The position numbers and the translations under genes were made by a program. From IMG/VR virus record IMGVR_UViG_3300049595_003185, positions 1 through 47,554 of that record: a DNA stretch of 47,554 nucleotides; one strand, given 5' to 3'. Source of the stretch: a virus. The first letter of the stretch is position 1. Each line of letters starts with the position of its first letter. The notes under the pieces were generated by a model. That model was not told the DNA's origin and ran no database searches. It saw nothing but the letters and a program-made list of their open reading frames with translations. Positions 39,301 through 46,381 of this stretch are shown piece after piece.

Positions 39301-42129
39301 GGGTTTGGCCGGAGTCGGCTCGACGAGCAGCTCAAACTTGGCGAAGAGCGGGCGCTTCATTACGAGCTGGCCTTGCGCCCCGCGCCCCCAGATCTCGTTG
39401 AAGGTGTCAGTGTCTCCGCCGATGAACTGATATGGAATGCCGCCGACTTGGCCGCCACCGGACGCAGGGCCGCCGACAGTCAATCCTTCGGTTGCGGCTG
39501 CCCCCTCGGCCAATCCTCTCGTCAATTCACGCTGGACTGCTGCTTCTCCCTGCTCTCGTGTCGGACCACCTAACTCCGCAGGAGTTGCGAAATACCCCGG
39601 AACAGTTTCCGCTTCAGCCTCCGCCTCGCCGGTCAGACGCGGCTTGGCTTTCCGCGAAGTCTGAAACATGTAGCGGACGCGGTAGGTCAGATCACTATCA
39701 CCACCCGGCGTCTTGACTTTGACCTTGTGCGATCCACCAGCCGGTAGAAACCCGCCGGTCAAACGGGCCAGCTCTTCGGGCGTCTTGGCCTCGCGGAGCT
39801 GGCGATTGAAGTCGGCTTCGTCGCTCAGTTCGGCGGGATTCTCAATGCGGAACCCGACATTCTTGAATTGCGCCGGAGTAAGTTCGATGCGCGATCCGTC
39901 TTCCTCGAGCTTGAACCTCGCGTTGCCGTTGGCGTTGCGGGCAACAAACATGGCCGGAACCATCTCATCTCCCAGAAGAACAGAGACTTTGTCGCCGGTC
40001 CGCATACCGCTGACGGCGGTGCCATCGAGGGCGGTCTGCGCTTCTTGCTCGCGGCGGCGTTGCTCTTCGGACATCGCTTTGCGGCGAGTTTTGAACTCGG
40101 CGATTGGCTCTGTTGCCCCCACCGTGAAGCCCGCAGGCCCGTCCTGAAACGCGATCCCTGAAGCCGTCGGTGAGAGCAAACGTGCGCGCAGATTGGAAAT
40201 AATCTCCGCCCGATTGCGGCGGTCTTCTTCCGTGATACTTTCGTCATCGAGTTCGTTCTGGAGCCGTTCGATCTCGGCCTCGGTCTCGGCTTCCTTCGCG
40301 AGCTGCTGCTCGCTGATGACGCGGACATTTTGCACCTGACCGATCGGGATGTCGGCTGGCCCGTCCCCAAAGTCGGCCGTAAGGAAAATCGACCGGCCCG
40401 GCAGGGTAGAATCTTTACCCGGAAGATTCGTTCTAGAACTCGTGACGACCCCACGCCGCCCGTTGAACTCAATAGTTGCCCCCGGCCGCGCCGCTTCGGT
40501 GAGAACCGGCGTGCGAGCGCCGCCCACACCTTGACGCCCTGGAGGGCGGGCCATCATCGTCTCGACTGGCACCAACTCAGTGCCATCGTCTTCGGTCTCT
40601 TCGGCGGCCTGAGGCAAGTTTTGTTGTTCTGGTTCGGCTTCGCCGCGAAACGCGCTCAAGGCATCCTGCGCTCGGGCAGCCAGCGCAGCCCCTTTCCGGG
40701 TTCCGAGATTCACCAGCGCCACAGGGGCGTTGCTCAGTTCAGTCGCCACCGCTGGGCCGAGTCCTTCGACTTCGGGCGGGTTCAGCGCGGCCCAAATGTT
40801 CGCGTCGGGGTTATACCGCAGCTTGAGGCCGTCCACATCGACCTCGTCCAACCAGTTTCCGGCGATCGTCCGAGGCCCGCCGTCCGTAGTAGTAGCGGCA
40901 TCCGTTCCCTGCTCAAATCGGTCATCGGCTGGCGCCCCGACCTCGTCGAGCTTGGCCTTGGTCCGTGGAGCAAGAACCTCGAGCGTTCCGGCCCCGCCGC
41001 CGAGAAGACCGCCGACTGTCGCGCCGGCCGCCGCAGCAAGCTGGCGTTCGCGCTCCGCTCCAGGGGCGGCGAGTCGCTGCCCGACTGTCTGCTCTGGATC
41101 AGCCATGCCGACCGCTGCTTGCTCCAATCCGGTCTGGATGTATTCGGTCGGCCCTTCGATGGCCGCGCCGCCCGCCACACCTTTGGCCGCCCCGAATCCG
41201 GCACGGGCCGGAAGCGACATGCCGAGAGCTTTGCTTTCCACGCCACGGGCAAAGGGCCGCAACGATTGGATCGGCCTCGAGGCGATGAAGATTTCTGAAA
41301 GTGTATCAAGGGCCGCTCCGGGGACAGCCGTGCCTACGGCGGACAAGACAGCTCCCGTTCCCCCCTCGCCGGTCTCGTCGCGGATTTGCCCGTAGGTTCC
41401 GCCCGCAATCTGCCCGAAGTTGGCCAAGTAGGCTCCGGTGTAGGCGCCGGAACGGAAACCCTGCTCCAATCCTTCGCGAGCCGTCTGGCCCGCTACCGAC
41501 GCGCCTAGCCCCGTAGAAGCCGCTTCATCAGCCTTGGCCATTGCAGCCTTGCGGAGGATACTTTTGGTGGCCTCCTCGGCTATCTCGCGCTCTGCTGCTG
41601 TGGCCGTGGCTCCTGCTGCGACGCGCTTCAGCACCTCGTTGGCCACCATCTTCTTGGCCAGCGACTTGCCGACAAAACCTCCCACGCCACCGCCCGCGAT
41701 CGAGGTAATGAGCTGCGGGATCTGCTCACCGATCAACCCGACGGCATAGCGTCCGGCATCGGAGAAACTTCCGATTTCGGTAAAAGGATCGGTGACTGTG
41801 GCCTCTTTGGAAGCCGCTTCTTCCATCGCCTGCCGGTAGTTGTCGTAGCCCCAATCCGCTCCGGCCTCCACTCCCAGAGCATCGGCGGCCAGCCCCACCA
41901 GCCCGTAGCCCAAGCCCCGAAGCTGATCCTCGCCCCGGTCAAGACCGACCGAGAACTCTTCGCCCATTGTGCGCGGCGGGGCTGCGTTGATAAATTCCCC
42001 TACCGACCGAAGTTTGGTCAGGGGGACGGCTTCCTCGTCAGTAGAACGAGCGACTAGCCTGTTTAGCGGAATCGCTTTTTCAGTAGTCGTTGTCTCCGCC
42101 GTTTCCTCGTCAAGGTCGAACCAGGCCAT
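30370..42129 (-). CDS. Giant virion protein (3,919 aa): polyvalent, metallopeptidase and LPD38-like parts
   Basis: A quarter of the window. In order: residues about 110-400 are Gly/Ala-rich hydrophobic, membrane-active-looking segments; about 530-600 and 700-760 are small beta (SH3-like) units; about 1080-1440 are charged coiled coil; about 2264-2268 HEYEH in ATLIHEYEHVVLGA is an HExxH metallopeptidase; about 2500-2560 is a Pro/Thr linker; the last 570 residues resemble LPD38-type C-terminal regions of large polyvalent proteins, with GMYLTRVYRAFTDP before them. It is probably packaged and ejected with DNA. It has no cysteine. Between 36479 and 36108 another frame looks like the coding one. 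Confidence 0.75.
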   Translation of the reverse strand: MAWFDLDEETAETTTTEKAIPLNRLVARSTDEEAVPLTKLRSVGEFINAAPPRTMGEEFSVGLDRGEDQLRGLGYGLVGLAADALGVEAGADWGYDNYRQAMEEAASKEATVTDPFTEIGSFSDAGRYAVGLIGEQIPQLITSIAGGGVGGFVGKSLAKKMVANEVLKRVAAGATATAAEREIAEEATKSILRKAAMAKADEAASTGLGASVAGQTAREGLEQGFRSGAYTGAYLANFGQIAGGTYGQIRDETGEGGTGAVLSAVGTAVPGAALDTLSEIFIASRPIQSLRPFARGVESKALGMSLPARAGFGAAKGVAGGAAIEGPTEYIQTGLEQAAVGMADPEQTVGQRLAAPGAERERQLAAAAGATVGGLLGGGAGTLEVLAPRTKAKLDEVGAPADDRFEQGTDAATTTDGGPRTIAGNWLDEVDVDGLKLRYNPDANIWAALNPPEVEGLGPAVATELSNAPVALVNLGTRKGAALAARAQDALSAFRGEAEPEQQNLPQAAEETEDDGTELVPVETMMARPPGRQGVGGARTPVLTEAARPGATIEFNGRRGVVTSSRTNLPGKDSTLPGRSIFLTADFGDGPADIPIGQVQNVRVISEQQLAKEAETEAEIERLQNELDDESITEEDRRNRAEIISNLRARLLSPTASGIAFQDGPAGFTVGATEPIAEFKTRRKAMSEEQRRREQEAQTALDGTAVSGMRTGDKVSVLLGDEMVPAMFVARNANGNARFKLEEDGSRIELTPAQFKNVGFRIENPAELSDEADFNRQLREAKTPEELARLTGGFLPAGGSHKVKVKTPGGDSDLTYRVRYMFQTSRKAKPRLTGEAEAEAETVPGYFATPAELGGPTREQGEAAVQRELTRGLAEGAAATEGLTVGGPASGGGQVGGIPYQFIGGDTDTFNEIWGRGAQGQLVMKRPLFAKFELLVEPTPAKPDFDEAYSRAFQEEQAKVLSGDFYTGPQGEAVPVQKSQRQIQKEMEMARERATERAQKEVAGNQANFNTSLTRLKKDMLRSMDTGHVVTITPETVQEMEGRVGSEELLNILRADPDVNIDMRVPLDPTGKPTGSAVPTVVSLVWRGTDGKQAPYTFTQGSKPVRGGLAQDPNDLEAVASGSPMTPQERDKERELQTKEREAEGTLMARQENERRLLRTAIRGERSGLNLLQQRANRVTGRREERQALESEINELRGLLVKADAPAPASQTEAITARQKELNDENDKSARSDMRLRKQIRETDEELAKKRTASLKDTNSVAYRSRMSGDLSQLMTQRTALEGRLRESKNARNRRNAEIRKLTEQAKAVTAQEKQEAASRKAAAQRERRQLKKQLADREKALSNFVIDEKPVQELQKAQEKVRQLESRVEPLEAKLAKERLEFQRGLKSYNPAQFSELRGPGSFAKIYQTDPERSVQSERKRLDAQTLEAQRTQEMQEALQNLPEADRVLIGEVIGMMTSVFPDANFYANRDRIMMAAQRGLSQPLGETEYEQVLGTAQNLAYNSAISSFLRVLDARRQRGGAPSQIDPAEQARLAKAFVSELGAVVRERLASQARRSPSEDRLAARLEAASLGVPDEDVQAVFDANPEAALELIDEYRRKPTRDVTTKSGKRGQLDPTQLRGLWTRLHAIVESKTESLTAGAPGRKARARAARATGAIKKSDLAAAKKRVQEKLGKGDKNKTEREARLFENMVAVLGDFYAGTPGTRGFNPLTVATQAVDAARKRAETARANRVDQSTQYGTNPDIFGSREGEPTQMTQAEAQDLQAQMDAVKTDPASKLTGSGSGTTPRMVIVREAADYLRNQIPPEEAAIVYKVSGLAYNKEKRRIWYGDETGARLKQFEEALADLNELDDVSEADRAIAEKHFDYLRDIPNLPPRQEPTNETETIQLRTTPTREAGVLDRGTAPGLRGSSQARRDNRLRFAVAPSPVSGTGLDPSSYGDSELPRADAVSESLGGQLGFDAPRGLPSAGQPDAERSGSVPRPADGPTAGPRVQRRLSAGEVRRLAPQAERFYVEAFTDKDLNALPDEEIGRIYSAIQTEAKGAETTLAAGGNVIAQTPQPMADLLSSQNGFELLTGMAAEARQQQLNRERVANLRKNIGALAEARAFAGTTKFLETAANDPKMPEQLRLLAKELTRLNSRVDWDDNVATQIAAFGRNYTDRPITEKEIEKRVKVGAKDKKPVFIFKIGGQRQEVPVPSRKADALEIQEKIYEAVRQDIAMSNVVPWGGRAVNIGSEGAFSIYLNLNAVHDRPGGSVATLIHEYEHVVLGAKLDGEINLNPVETAALERLENMRRAAVTAAAKERGIAGEFDAVNAQLVEISGQEANQTLRALTNLQEFIIEATGNPAVFKLLADLGFAKGDGTQAQFTGALRDLWNSVAELEAGVKMAPDSPLARAFTDSYMLTYASLGNPDKEYNVGFSGPTSKFTAPQIIKNALVDELDAALLQERFIRDQLEARNLAGTSADRNALAQEFSTLRAEAAKKGAAREAELARGRTPTRAPRANLPDLSRTPTPAPAPAPATTTETKVETPTGTTGTGTTGQRTTANEEQPELTDEQAEEQQVNRDDALARMALAVTEQEFVAAFNAARQNNVELPDVDPVTLYYVTRANAARQLGLTQLTSPNAEEQAALATSQNVEREISGLIAQLPDPNEPVFGTPSAERQASDARRAELGAALRAVQIQGVRRKQPRRDFLFTAAEYEELIAQNEARGNTEAAAQLRAELEDRKKSDAAIADAEKAAAKQRERDQKKAEREQAKAQTKVDDQKGAATAQRFGLTPKPKAEPKPPKAKKEEPKPTDAEIEADFNAAVDSLNWGPWRQIQTGDGPKWVREAQVAKDNTTVWKNWKTGNKENFLARGLRMDRPTGAKRWNAQQFSTPSGVPDPESDIPPDQRPDFGVVLPVDDDTDYLEEPDPTAKLSLGGTLTRIFRDQVVETPTGGTFVLPKLISAVAPTSDRRITDLDQQKRGAMEAEASRATKLLRDLRGLMRQAARNGLQIKPQVITTAIGSLENPLTPEQRENVRVVRLTDPEAASVLEDRYRRENKEAFREKQNAARASLPKEMRSVVVQMSDHIASLSAALKKVGLLTDDLVLEIDANLGMYLTRVYRAFTDPEWEEKVRKMPEVMANARRVVRQRLVNDKAEAMRDDEAEKGRVLSREEARRMANSSVAAAQVEAEISRLLADAKPVAKKILSGRIMGQKDLGILKRRGNIEPEIQALLGVYDDPETSYGKTVLKVSSLIHNQIFLNDLKTLGLSEGWFYEAPKITQFGDEYVVTKNGEELFRSDNFDDAREYQNSLPEDDIPPGFVKIAAQGNEKLAPMDGVYGMPEVVAGLYEMFPLVDQQLPAALNLMGKATGFTMAMATVASAQGQSRNYQSGWLKYISTGNIFGGTGPIKKAHKLAWVDFSNRYPDDAKGRTKLREEIEDAIKRGVFGESVSVNMINDLVDSYAKLGSAAKQADTEWEKRYDAFVRQPVKRTWDFAQGLYTMSDNIFRGMVYFAEIDNYRKIYPKMSDDALKDKAAKISRDIYWTYSQAPKWVQDLKRGPGLVIAPFITFTTEVVRTLINTGRLAHEEWTEGRRTGNAELTKLAMRRVAGMSIAMLAPAIVGSTLMSLFGFSAEDEEDLRKFLPDWQKNNQLLILGRNGNKISFVDVSFLDPHEYFKKPVKAFFRAISGAEDPQEAIVKGAVSVGRELLDPFMSEQLFAGAVMDVARNIDATGRRIYNPQDTTDNIIEAVGRHVGNAFVPGTARSVYRIGMGATGTVTESGRSYDPVQEMSALVAGQRVNQIDLVQSLGFKASEFNRNKRDATALFNRVALNSGEVNPGDVTDAWTRANIAHLRLARGFREVYKSIRRLGLSDAAATERLRAMGVTRDDIERARAGIYEPFNPSGEARKDMRPERLRELEEAIRQAQAEQI
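34561..34584. repeat. Hexanucleotide repeat (TGGAGC)n in the giant gene
   Basis: Four tandem units (the last TGGAGT) that encode an alternating Pro-Ala linker on the minus strand, followed by a Thr-rich segment. Length changes here would keep the frame and vary linker length. Confidence 0.7.
36108..36479 (-). CDS. Nested +1 frame inside the giant gene, 123 aa
   Basis: ATG 36479 begins MKPKQSNSEPLQPEKQASST, goes through SLSPLALSAGLASTLVAMEI and ANRLGANLDSMLQGDYQVLG, and ends RDHAFNVVFQPEKSAV at TAG 36108. In the last 23 codons 21 have G/C in the third place, against 5 of 20 in the giant frame there, so this is the frame with coding character. It may be an overlapping gene. Or the giant gene is really two genes: one more C in the C5 run at 36497-36501 would end the upstream part at a TGA overlapping this ATG, and one more base before the TAG would join this frame to the downstream part. 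Confidence 0.55.
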   Translation of the reverse strand: MKPKQSNSEPLQPEKQASSTEAPRQDSEAVAKRAETTGSASLSPLALSAGLASTLVAMEIANSPEQTPLANRLGANLDSMLQGDYQVLGSLMQNDPEVFRDQPMAQLRDHAFNVVFQPEKSAV

Positions 42130-42165
42130 TGGTAAAGATATAGGTGGCGCGGTTATTACGCAACG

Positions 42166-43560
42166 CTACTCTCCTTTGAACCCGCGTTTGATTGCGGACA
42201 GCGCCCCGCGCAAGTAAGGAGCGGCGTTTTGCAACTGCTCTAGTTCTTTCTTGGCTCTCACGGGCGGCACTAGTTCTGCCGCTCGACGATAAGCGTCAAG
42301 GTAGGTTTGCGCGATCGGAGCCACGATCGGAGCGGCACGTTCCGCTCGGGTGCGGACCGCCCGCCCAATCCCCTCGGAAATATCGTCGATCTGTTCCGTG
42401 GTTTTTTCTTCAGGAGGCGCTTGCTCTTCGTCTGACACGATTTCGTATTTGAATTTGGACGCTGGAGAAATCATCCCGCTTGAGTCGATGACCATCAAAT
42501 TCGGATACTCTTTAGACATTGTGGCCAAGTCGTCGTTTATTTTGGCGACGCTCGAAGGCAGGATAGAGTTGTTCTTGATGTGCGGCGCGATGAACTCGTT
42601 GATGTTGACGACCTTTCCGGGTTGGGAAGGAGTCATCGCTAAAGCCGGTTGGAGACCGGCAAGTTTGTTCTGATTTTCTTCAAGCCTCTTACTGATTTCG
42701 TCTTCCTTCAACACTGTGCCGTCAGGCATCGTAAATCTTTTACTGCCTTGTTGTGCGGCTTGTAGGAGCTGGTTATCGGTGGCGATTTCCATCGCGTCGT
42801 CGAAAGTGTTTCGTGGTTTTACTGCCCCGTGTTTTTCTAGATATGCGCGCCCTGCGCCAGGAGTTATTTTTTCGGCTGCCTCGGCAGCTTGGGTCACTTT
42901 AAGAAACTCGTCCGGCGAAAGTTCTTGTGCGGCAGCCGTTCCTTTCCAATCACTCATTTGGATCGGTCTTCTTTCGTCGCGTGCCCGCTCAACCAAAGAC
43001 TCTGCTTCGGTGCGTGTGACGCCTAGAACGGGAGCATAGTTCTGGGCAAATCCCTGTGTGAAGTCGGTGATCAGCGCGTTCTTCAGATCCGATTTGATCG
43101 GCCCGTCGAGTCGGGCTTTGTGTTCGGTGTATTCATCGGCGAACATCCGCCACGTTTGTTGAACTAGATCATCCGGCAACGCCTTAGGTTGCTGGACATC
43201 GGTTGCCCCGGAATTACGGCGCTGGGCGATTTCCATCTCGGTAAGCTGAGACTGTCGATTAGGCTCGGTGTCGGGCAGGTCGTCGAAGACTGTCTGGTTA
43301 CCCGCTAAATCAAACATCCCCGCATAGCTCTGCGCCGGAGGAGGCGCGGACATCGCCTGGCTCATCTGTGTAGAAGGTGCCGGAACTGGCGGATTATCCG
43401 GCAAAGAATCAAAAACCCCCTGCGCCGCACGGGCGTTGGTATCTATCGGCATTGTCCGCGTCTGTTTCCAACGGGCCTTGGCCTCGTCATAAATGTCGTC
43501 GATCGGATCGCCTTGTTTGCGTCCGTATTCCCGAGCTACGAATTGTTCAAACGGCGTCAT
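42166..43560 (-). CDS. Putative internal virion protein, 464 aa
   Basis: Not matched to a named family. It begins MTPFEQFVAREYGRKQGDPI, an FExFVxxEYG opening I have seen in phage virion proteins beside giant proteins. A Pro/Ser-rich linker covers residues 50-110, then helices and a folded part with SKRFTMPDGTVLKEDEISKR. The C-terminus is helical and basic. It has no cysteine. It sits directly before the giant gene in transcription order, with a 36-nt gap carrying TAATAACCGCGCCACC. A role as an ejected or core protein is inferred from the neighbours. Confidence 0.6.
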   Translation of the reverse strand: MTPFEQFVAREYGRKQGDPIDDIYDEAKARWKQTRTMPIDTNARAAQGVFDSLPDNPPVPAPSTQMSQAMSAPPPAQSYAGMFDLAGNQTVFDDLPDTEPNRQSQLTEMEIAQRRNSGATDVQQPKALPDDLVQQTWRMFADEYTEHKARLDGPIKSDLKNALITDFTQGFAQNYAPVLGVTRTEAESLVERARDERRPIQMSDWKGTAAAQELSPDEFLKVTQAAEAAEKITPGAGRAYLEKHGAVKPRNTFDDAMEIATDNQLLQAAQQGSKRFTMPDGTVLKEDEISKRLEENQNKLAGLQPALAMTPSQPGKVVNINEFIAPHIKNNSILPSSVAKINDDLATMSKEYPNLMVIDSSGMISPASKFKYEIVSDEEQAPPEEKTTEQIDDISEGIGRAVRTRAERAAPIVAPIAQTYLDAYRRAAELVPPVRAKKELEQLQNAAPYLRGALSAIKRGFKGE

Positions 43561-44024
43561 TAGTAATCGTCTCCGGTATGGCCTTGGCCGAGTATCTTCC
43601 CGCCGCCGCCACCTCCGGCAGGCGTCGCGCTGCCGCCTCCCCAGTTTTGAATCAACGTAGCCACATTACTCCCAGTCCGAGGCGTCGAACCACCACTGTT
43701 CCCCGCAACATTGCTGCTGGCACCGGAGCCGCCAGTTCTGATGATGCGTCGGCGCTCGTTGACCATTTCGTTTTGCAGACGATAGGAGTTCGCCATGTTC
43801 TCCGTCTCGTAGGCGAGTTGATTGAGGGTGAACTCGGCTTGAGCCGCTTTGGCTGGAAGAAGAATTCTTTCCAACTGCATGGCCATGTTAAACTTTTCCT
43901 GTTCGCGGCGCGCTTGTGCTTGCGTGTTATACGCAGTCAGAAACGTCGCCGCAGGGTTCCAGCCCCAAGGGGGCGCGGTGTCCGGAGTGGTGATACTAAT
44001 GGGAGATAGGACTGATGTAAGCAT
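43560..44024 (-). CDS. Putative internal virion protein, 154 aa
   Basis: N-terminal part PPWGWNPAATFLTAYNTQAQ, then a long amphipathic helix (about residues 35-95) rich in Gln, Glu and Arg, then a Gly/Ser-rich tail ending GQGHTGDDY. There is no cysteine. T7-like internal protein B (gp14) is about this size and has an Ala/Gln-rich helix, so it may be an analogue, but sequence similarity is not evident to me. Its TAA overlaps the next ATG by one base; the start follows TATAACC. Confidence 0.55.
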   Translation of the reverse strand: MLTSVLSPISITTPDTAPPWGWNPAATFLTAYNTQAQARREQEKFNMAMQLERILLPAKAAQAEFTLNQLAYETENMANSYRLQNEMVNERRRIIRTGGSGASSNVAGNSGGSTPRTGSNVATLIQNWGGGSATPAGGGGGGKILGQGHTGDDY

Positions 44025-44026
44025 GG

Positions 44027-46381
44027 TTATACGTTCCCGTAGTCGTCGAAGTTACCAAATCCTTTTGTGCTGCGACCATACATCCCCCACTGATTGTCGA
44101 AGCCACTCTTGCCCATTCCCGCCAACGCGCTGGTAAACATCCCCATCGTGCTGAACGGATTGCCACCACCACTGGATCCACTGCCTCCGCCCGATCCAGA
44201 GCCTCCGCTAATCCCACTGCTGGCGATACCACCAAGAGTGCTGCCGATTTGCAAACCAGCCATAGTGTTGCCGCCAGCCGCCGTCCCGATGACTCCCCCG
44301 GCAATCGTGGCTCCCATGTTCACAAGGCTCCCCCACATCGCGTTGTCGCTATTTTTCCCCGATGCCCAGTTGGCTTGATCGACTTCCCAACCCTTTTGTG
44401 CCGCATTTATCTTGGTGCCCATCGCCGATCCGCGGACTTGCGCCATTGTATTGAAAGCGTTCTCCCGCGCACGGGTGTCACCTTGGTAGACGTTACCGGC
44501 CGTATTGATCTGGTTGCCGGTCATGTTTTGGATAAACCCGGCGTTAGCGTTGTAAATATTCCCAGCCGCTTGGACATTCGTGCCGTAAAGCGACCGCCCA
44601 GTTCCGACATTGGTATTGTAAACGCCAAGTCGCGCTTGGAAGTCGCGGTCCCAGATGTTCGTCAGGTTGTCGGCTTGTCGGCGGGTGCGCTGGGCCAAGT
44701 TGTCTTGACCGGCGGCAAAGCCCAATCGGTTGATATCACTCTCACCCGCAAAAACATCGCGGGCGATGCCGAGATTCTGCGTTGTCCGCGTGTTGACGTT
44801 GGCGAGATTCCCTGCCAGCGCGGTGTTGAGAGTATTGTCGGTGCGCTCTGCACCATAGCGAATCGCGGCCAAGTTGGATCCAAGCATCAGATCTTGGGAG
44901 CGGCCCAGATAATCAAAGACCCCGCGTGCGTCCTGCCGTCCTTGTAAGAATGCGGCCTGTCGCGTGTCGCCAACTTTGTTGAGTTGATCGAGTTCAGCCC
45001 TTTGCCGCTCGGTCAAAGACATCCGGCTTTGGTCGGCATAGTTTAACGCAGCGCGATTTCTTTCCGCCAATTCATTGGCCAGCCCACGGTCGCCAACATC
45101 AAAGAAAGTCCGATTCCGATCGGTCTCCGCACTGAGAAGATCGGCAGCTTGGTTGCGCCGAAGCGTCTGGTCGTTGGCGAGAAATTGACCCGCATTGGCC
45201 CCCGCGTCTCTAGCTACTCCTTCAACTCTTGTCGCGTAGTTCAATCGACGCTGCGCGTCGTTTAGCTCCGAGCCTTGCTTCATCAGGTCCAAGGAGGTCA
45301 GTCCCAGGTCGCGTGCCGACAAGCCACGACCCATTTCACTGCCCGCGCCAAACCCGCCCTGCAAAGCACGCATCGCAGACGAACGAGCGAGATTTGCCTG
45401 CACATCGGCCGAGATCCGGCCACTCATCAACGCCGCAGCATTTTCGTCGGCAATGGCTGAAAGTTCCAAGGCGCGGGGATCTGCCGTGGCCAGCATATCC
45501 ATCCGGGTCTGGAGGGCGGCTTTGGAGATGAAGTCGGCCGCTTGGGTAAACTCCGCTAGGCGTTCCGGTGAAAGACTGAGGGCTTCCTCCAAGCGGCGAT
45601 TGTAGTCGGAAGTAGAAGTCCCCGACATCGACAGGAAAGTATCCGCTAGTGATTTCCGTTCGGTGGTATTGCGCTCGATGTTGCTGAGTGAGTCTTTACG
45701 AAGCTCGTCGGTCAGCGCCTTTGTCTCAGAGTCGAAGCGACCCGTGATGTCTTTACTGTCTTTCGCTCTTTGGTCGGCCTCATCTAAAGAGCTTTTTAGG
45801 AACCCATCAGCACTCCTTTGAAATTCGTCAGCTAGTGATTTTGAGTCAGTCCCATATTTGGTAATCGTCGAAAGCTCTTCACCTTTTGTCTTGGCGATGT
45901 CGGCTTTGCGTTCCTCCTCGTATTTATCAAGAACGCTCTGACTGTCAGTGAAGCCGCGTTCAGATTCCGCGGTCGCCCGTGCGTCGTAGGTTTTGACAAG
46001 CTCGGCTCCACGTTCTTCAAAGTTTTTCAGCGCCGTCGAGAATTCCTTGCGGTCGGTCTCATCCAAGAGGGACATCGCCGAGCGGAAGTCTCCGGTGATA
46101 TCCCCGAGATCTTTGAGGAGTTCCGTGTTCTCGGTCGCTTGGAACTCGACAAGTCGTCGGTTGAAGTCATCGAGGCGGCCGAGTAAGGCCGTCTCTTCAG
46201 CATCGAGTTTGGTCGCACCTTTCTCGACAAGATCGTCGACTTTTTTGGTGAGCCGATCGCCGAAGTCCGAGATGGCTTTGAGGTATGGGCCTACGTCGGC
46301 TTGCTGGTCGCGGACGTATTGATCCGCCAGACGGTTGATTTCGTCTTTAGGATATGCCGGTGCGCTGTTTTTACTACCCAT
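44027..46381 (-). CDS. Coiled-coil internal virion/ejection-like protein, 784 aa
   Basis: Residues about 1-330 are almost continuous charged helix (DEINRLADQYVRDQQADVGP, FGDRLTKKVDDLVEKGATKL), fitting a long coiled coil. The middle has repeated Asn/Ala/Gly units such as SLYGTNVQAAGNIYNANAG and INTAGNVYQGDTRARENAFN. The C-terminus is a hydrophobic Gly-rich segment (VNMGATIAGGVIGTAAGGNT) and a Gly/Ser spacer. No cysteine. The composition is that of proteins ejected through a short tail to form a channel. Start overlaps the previous TAA by one base (TAATG). Confidence 0.6.
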   Translation of the reverse strand: MGSKNSAPAYPKDEINRLADQYVRDQQADVGPYLKAISDFGDRLTKKVDDLVEKGATKLDAEETALLGRLDDFNRRLVEFQATENTELLKDLGDITGDFRSAMSLLDETDRKEFSTALKNFEERGAELVKTYDARATAESERGFTDSQSVLDKYEEERKADIAKTKGEELSTITKYGTDSKSLADEFQRSADGFLKSSLDEADQRAKDSKDITGRFDSETKALTDELRKDSLSNIERNTTERKSLADTFLSMSGTSTSDYNRRLEEALSLSPERLAEFTQAADFISKAALQTRMDMLATADPRALELSAIADENAAALMSGRISADVQANLARSSAMRALQGGFGAGSEMGRGLSARDLGLTSLDLMKQGSELNDAQRRLNYATRVEGVARDAGANAGQFLANDQTLRRNQAADLLSAETDRNRTFFDVGDRGLANELAERNRAALNYADQSRMSLTERQRAELDQLNKVGDTRQAAFLQGRQDARGVFDYLGRSQDLMLGSNLAAIRYGAERTDNTLNTALAGNLANVNTRTTQNLGIARDVFAGESDINRLGFAAGQDNLAQRTRRQADNLTNIWDRDFQARLGVYNTNVGTGRSLYGTNVQAAGNIYNANAGFIQNMTGNQINTAGNVYQGDTRARENAFNTMAQVRGSAMGTKINAAQKGWEVDQANWASGKNSDNAMWGSLVNMGATIAGGVIGTAAGGNTMAGLQIGSTLGGIASSGISGGSGSGGGSGSSGGGNPFSTMGMFTSALAGMGKSGFDNQWGMYGRSTKGFGNFDDYGNV

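Noticed and set aside
39825-40529. 234-codon alternative minus-strand frame in the giant gene
   Set aside because: Very rich in Ser and Arg, unlike the nested frame at 36108-36479; the giant frame has normal protein character here.
30370-42129. N4-type virion RNA polymerase in the giant protein
   Set aside because: No T7-family polymerase motifs were found; the recognisable parts are HExxH and the LPD38-like end.
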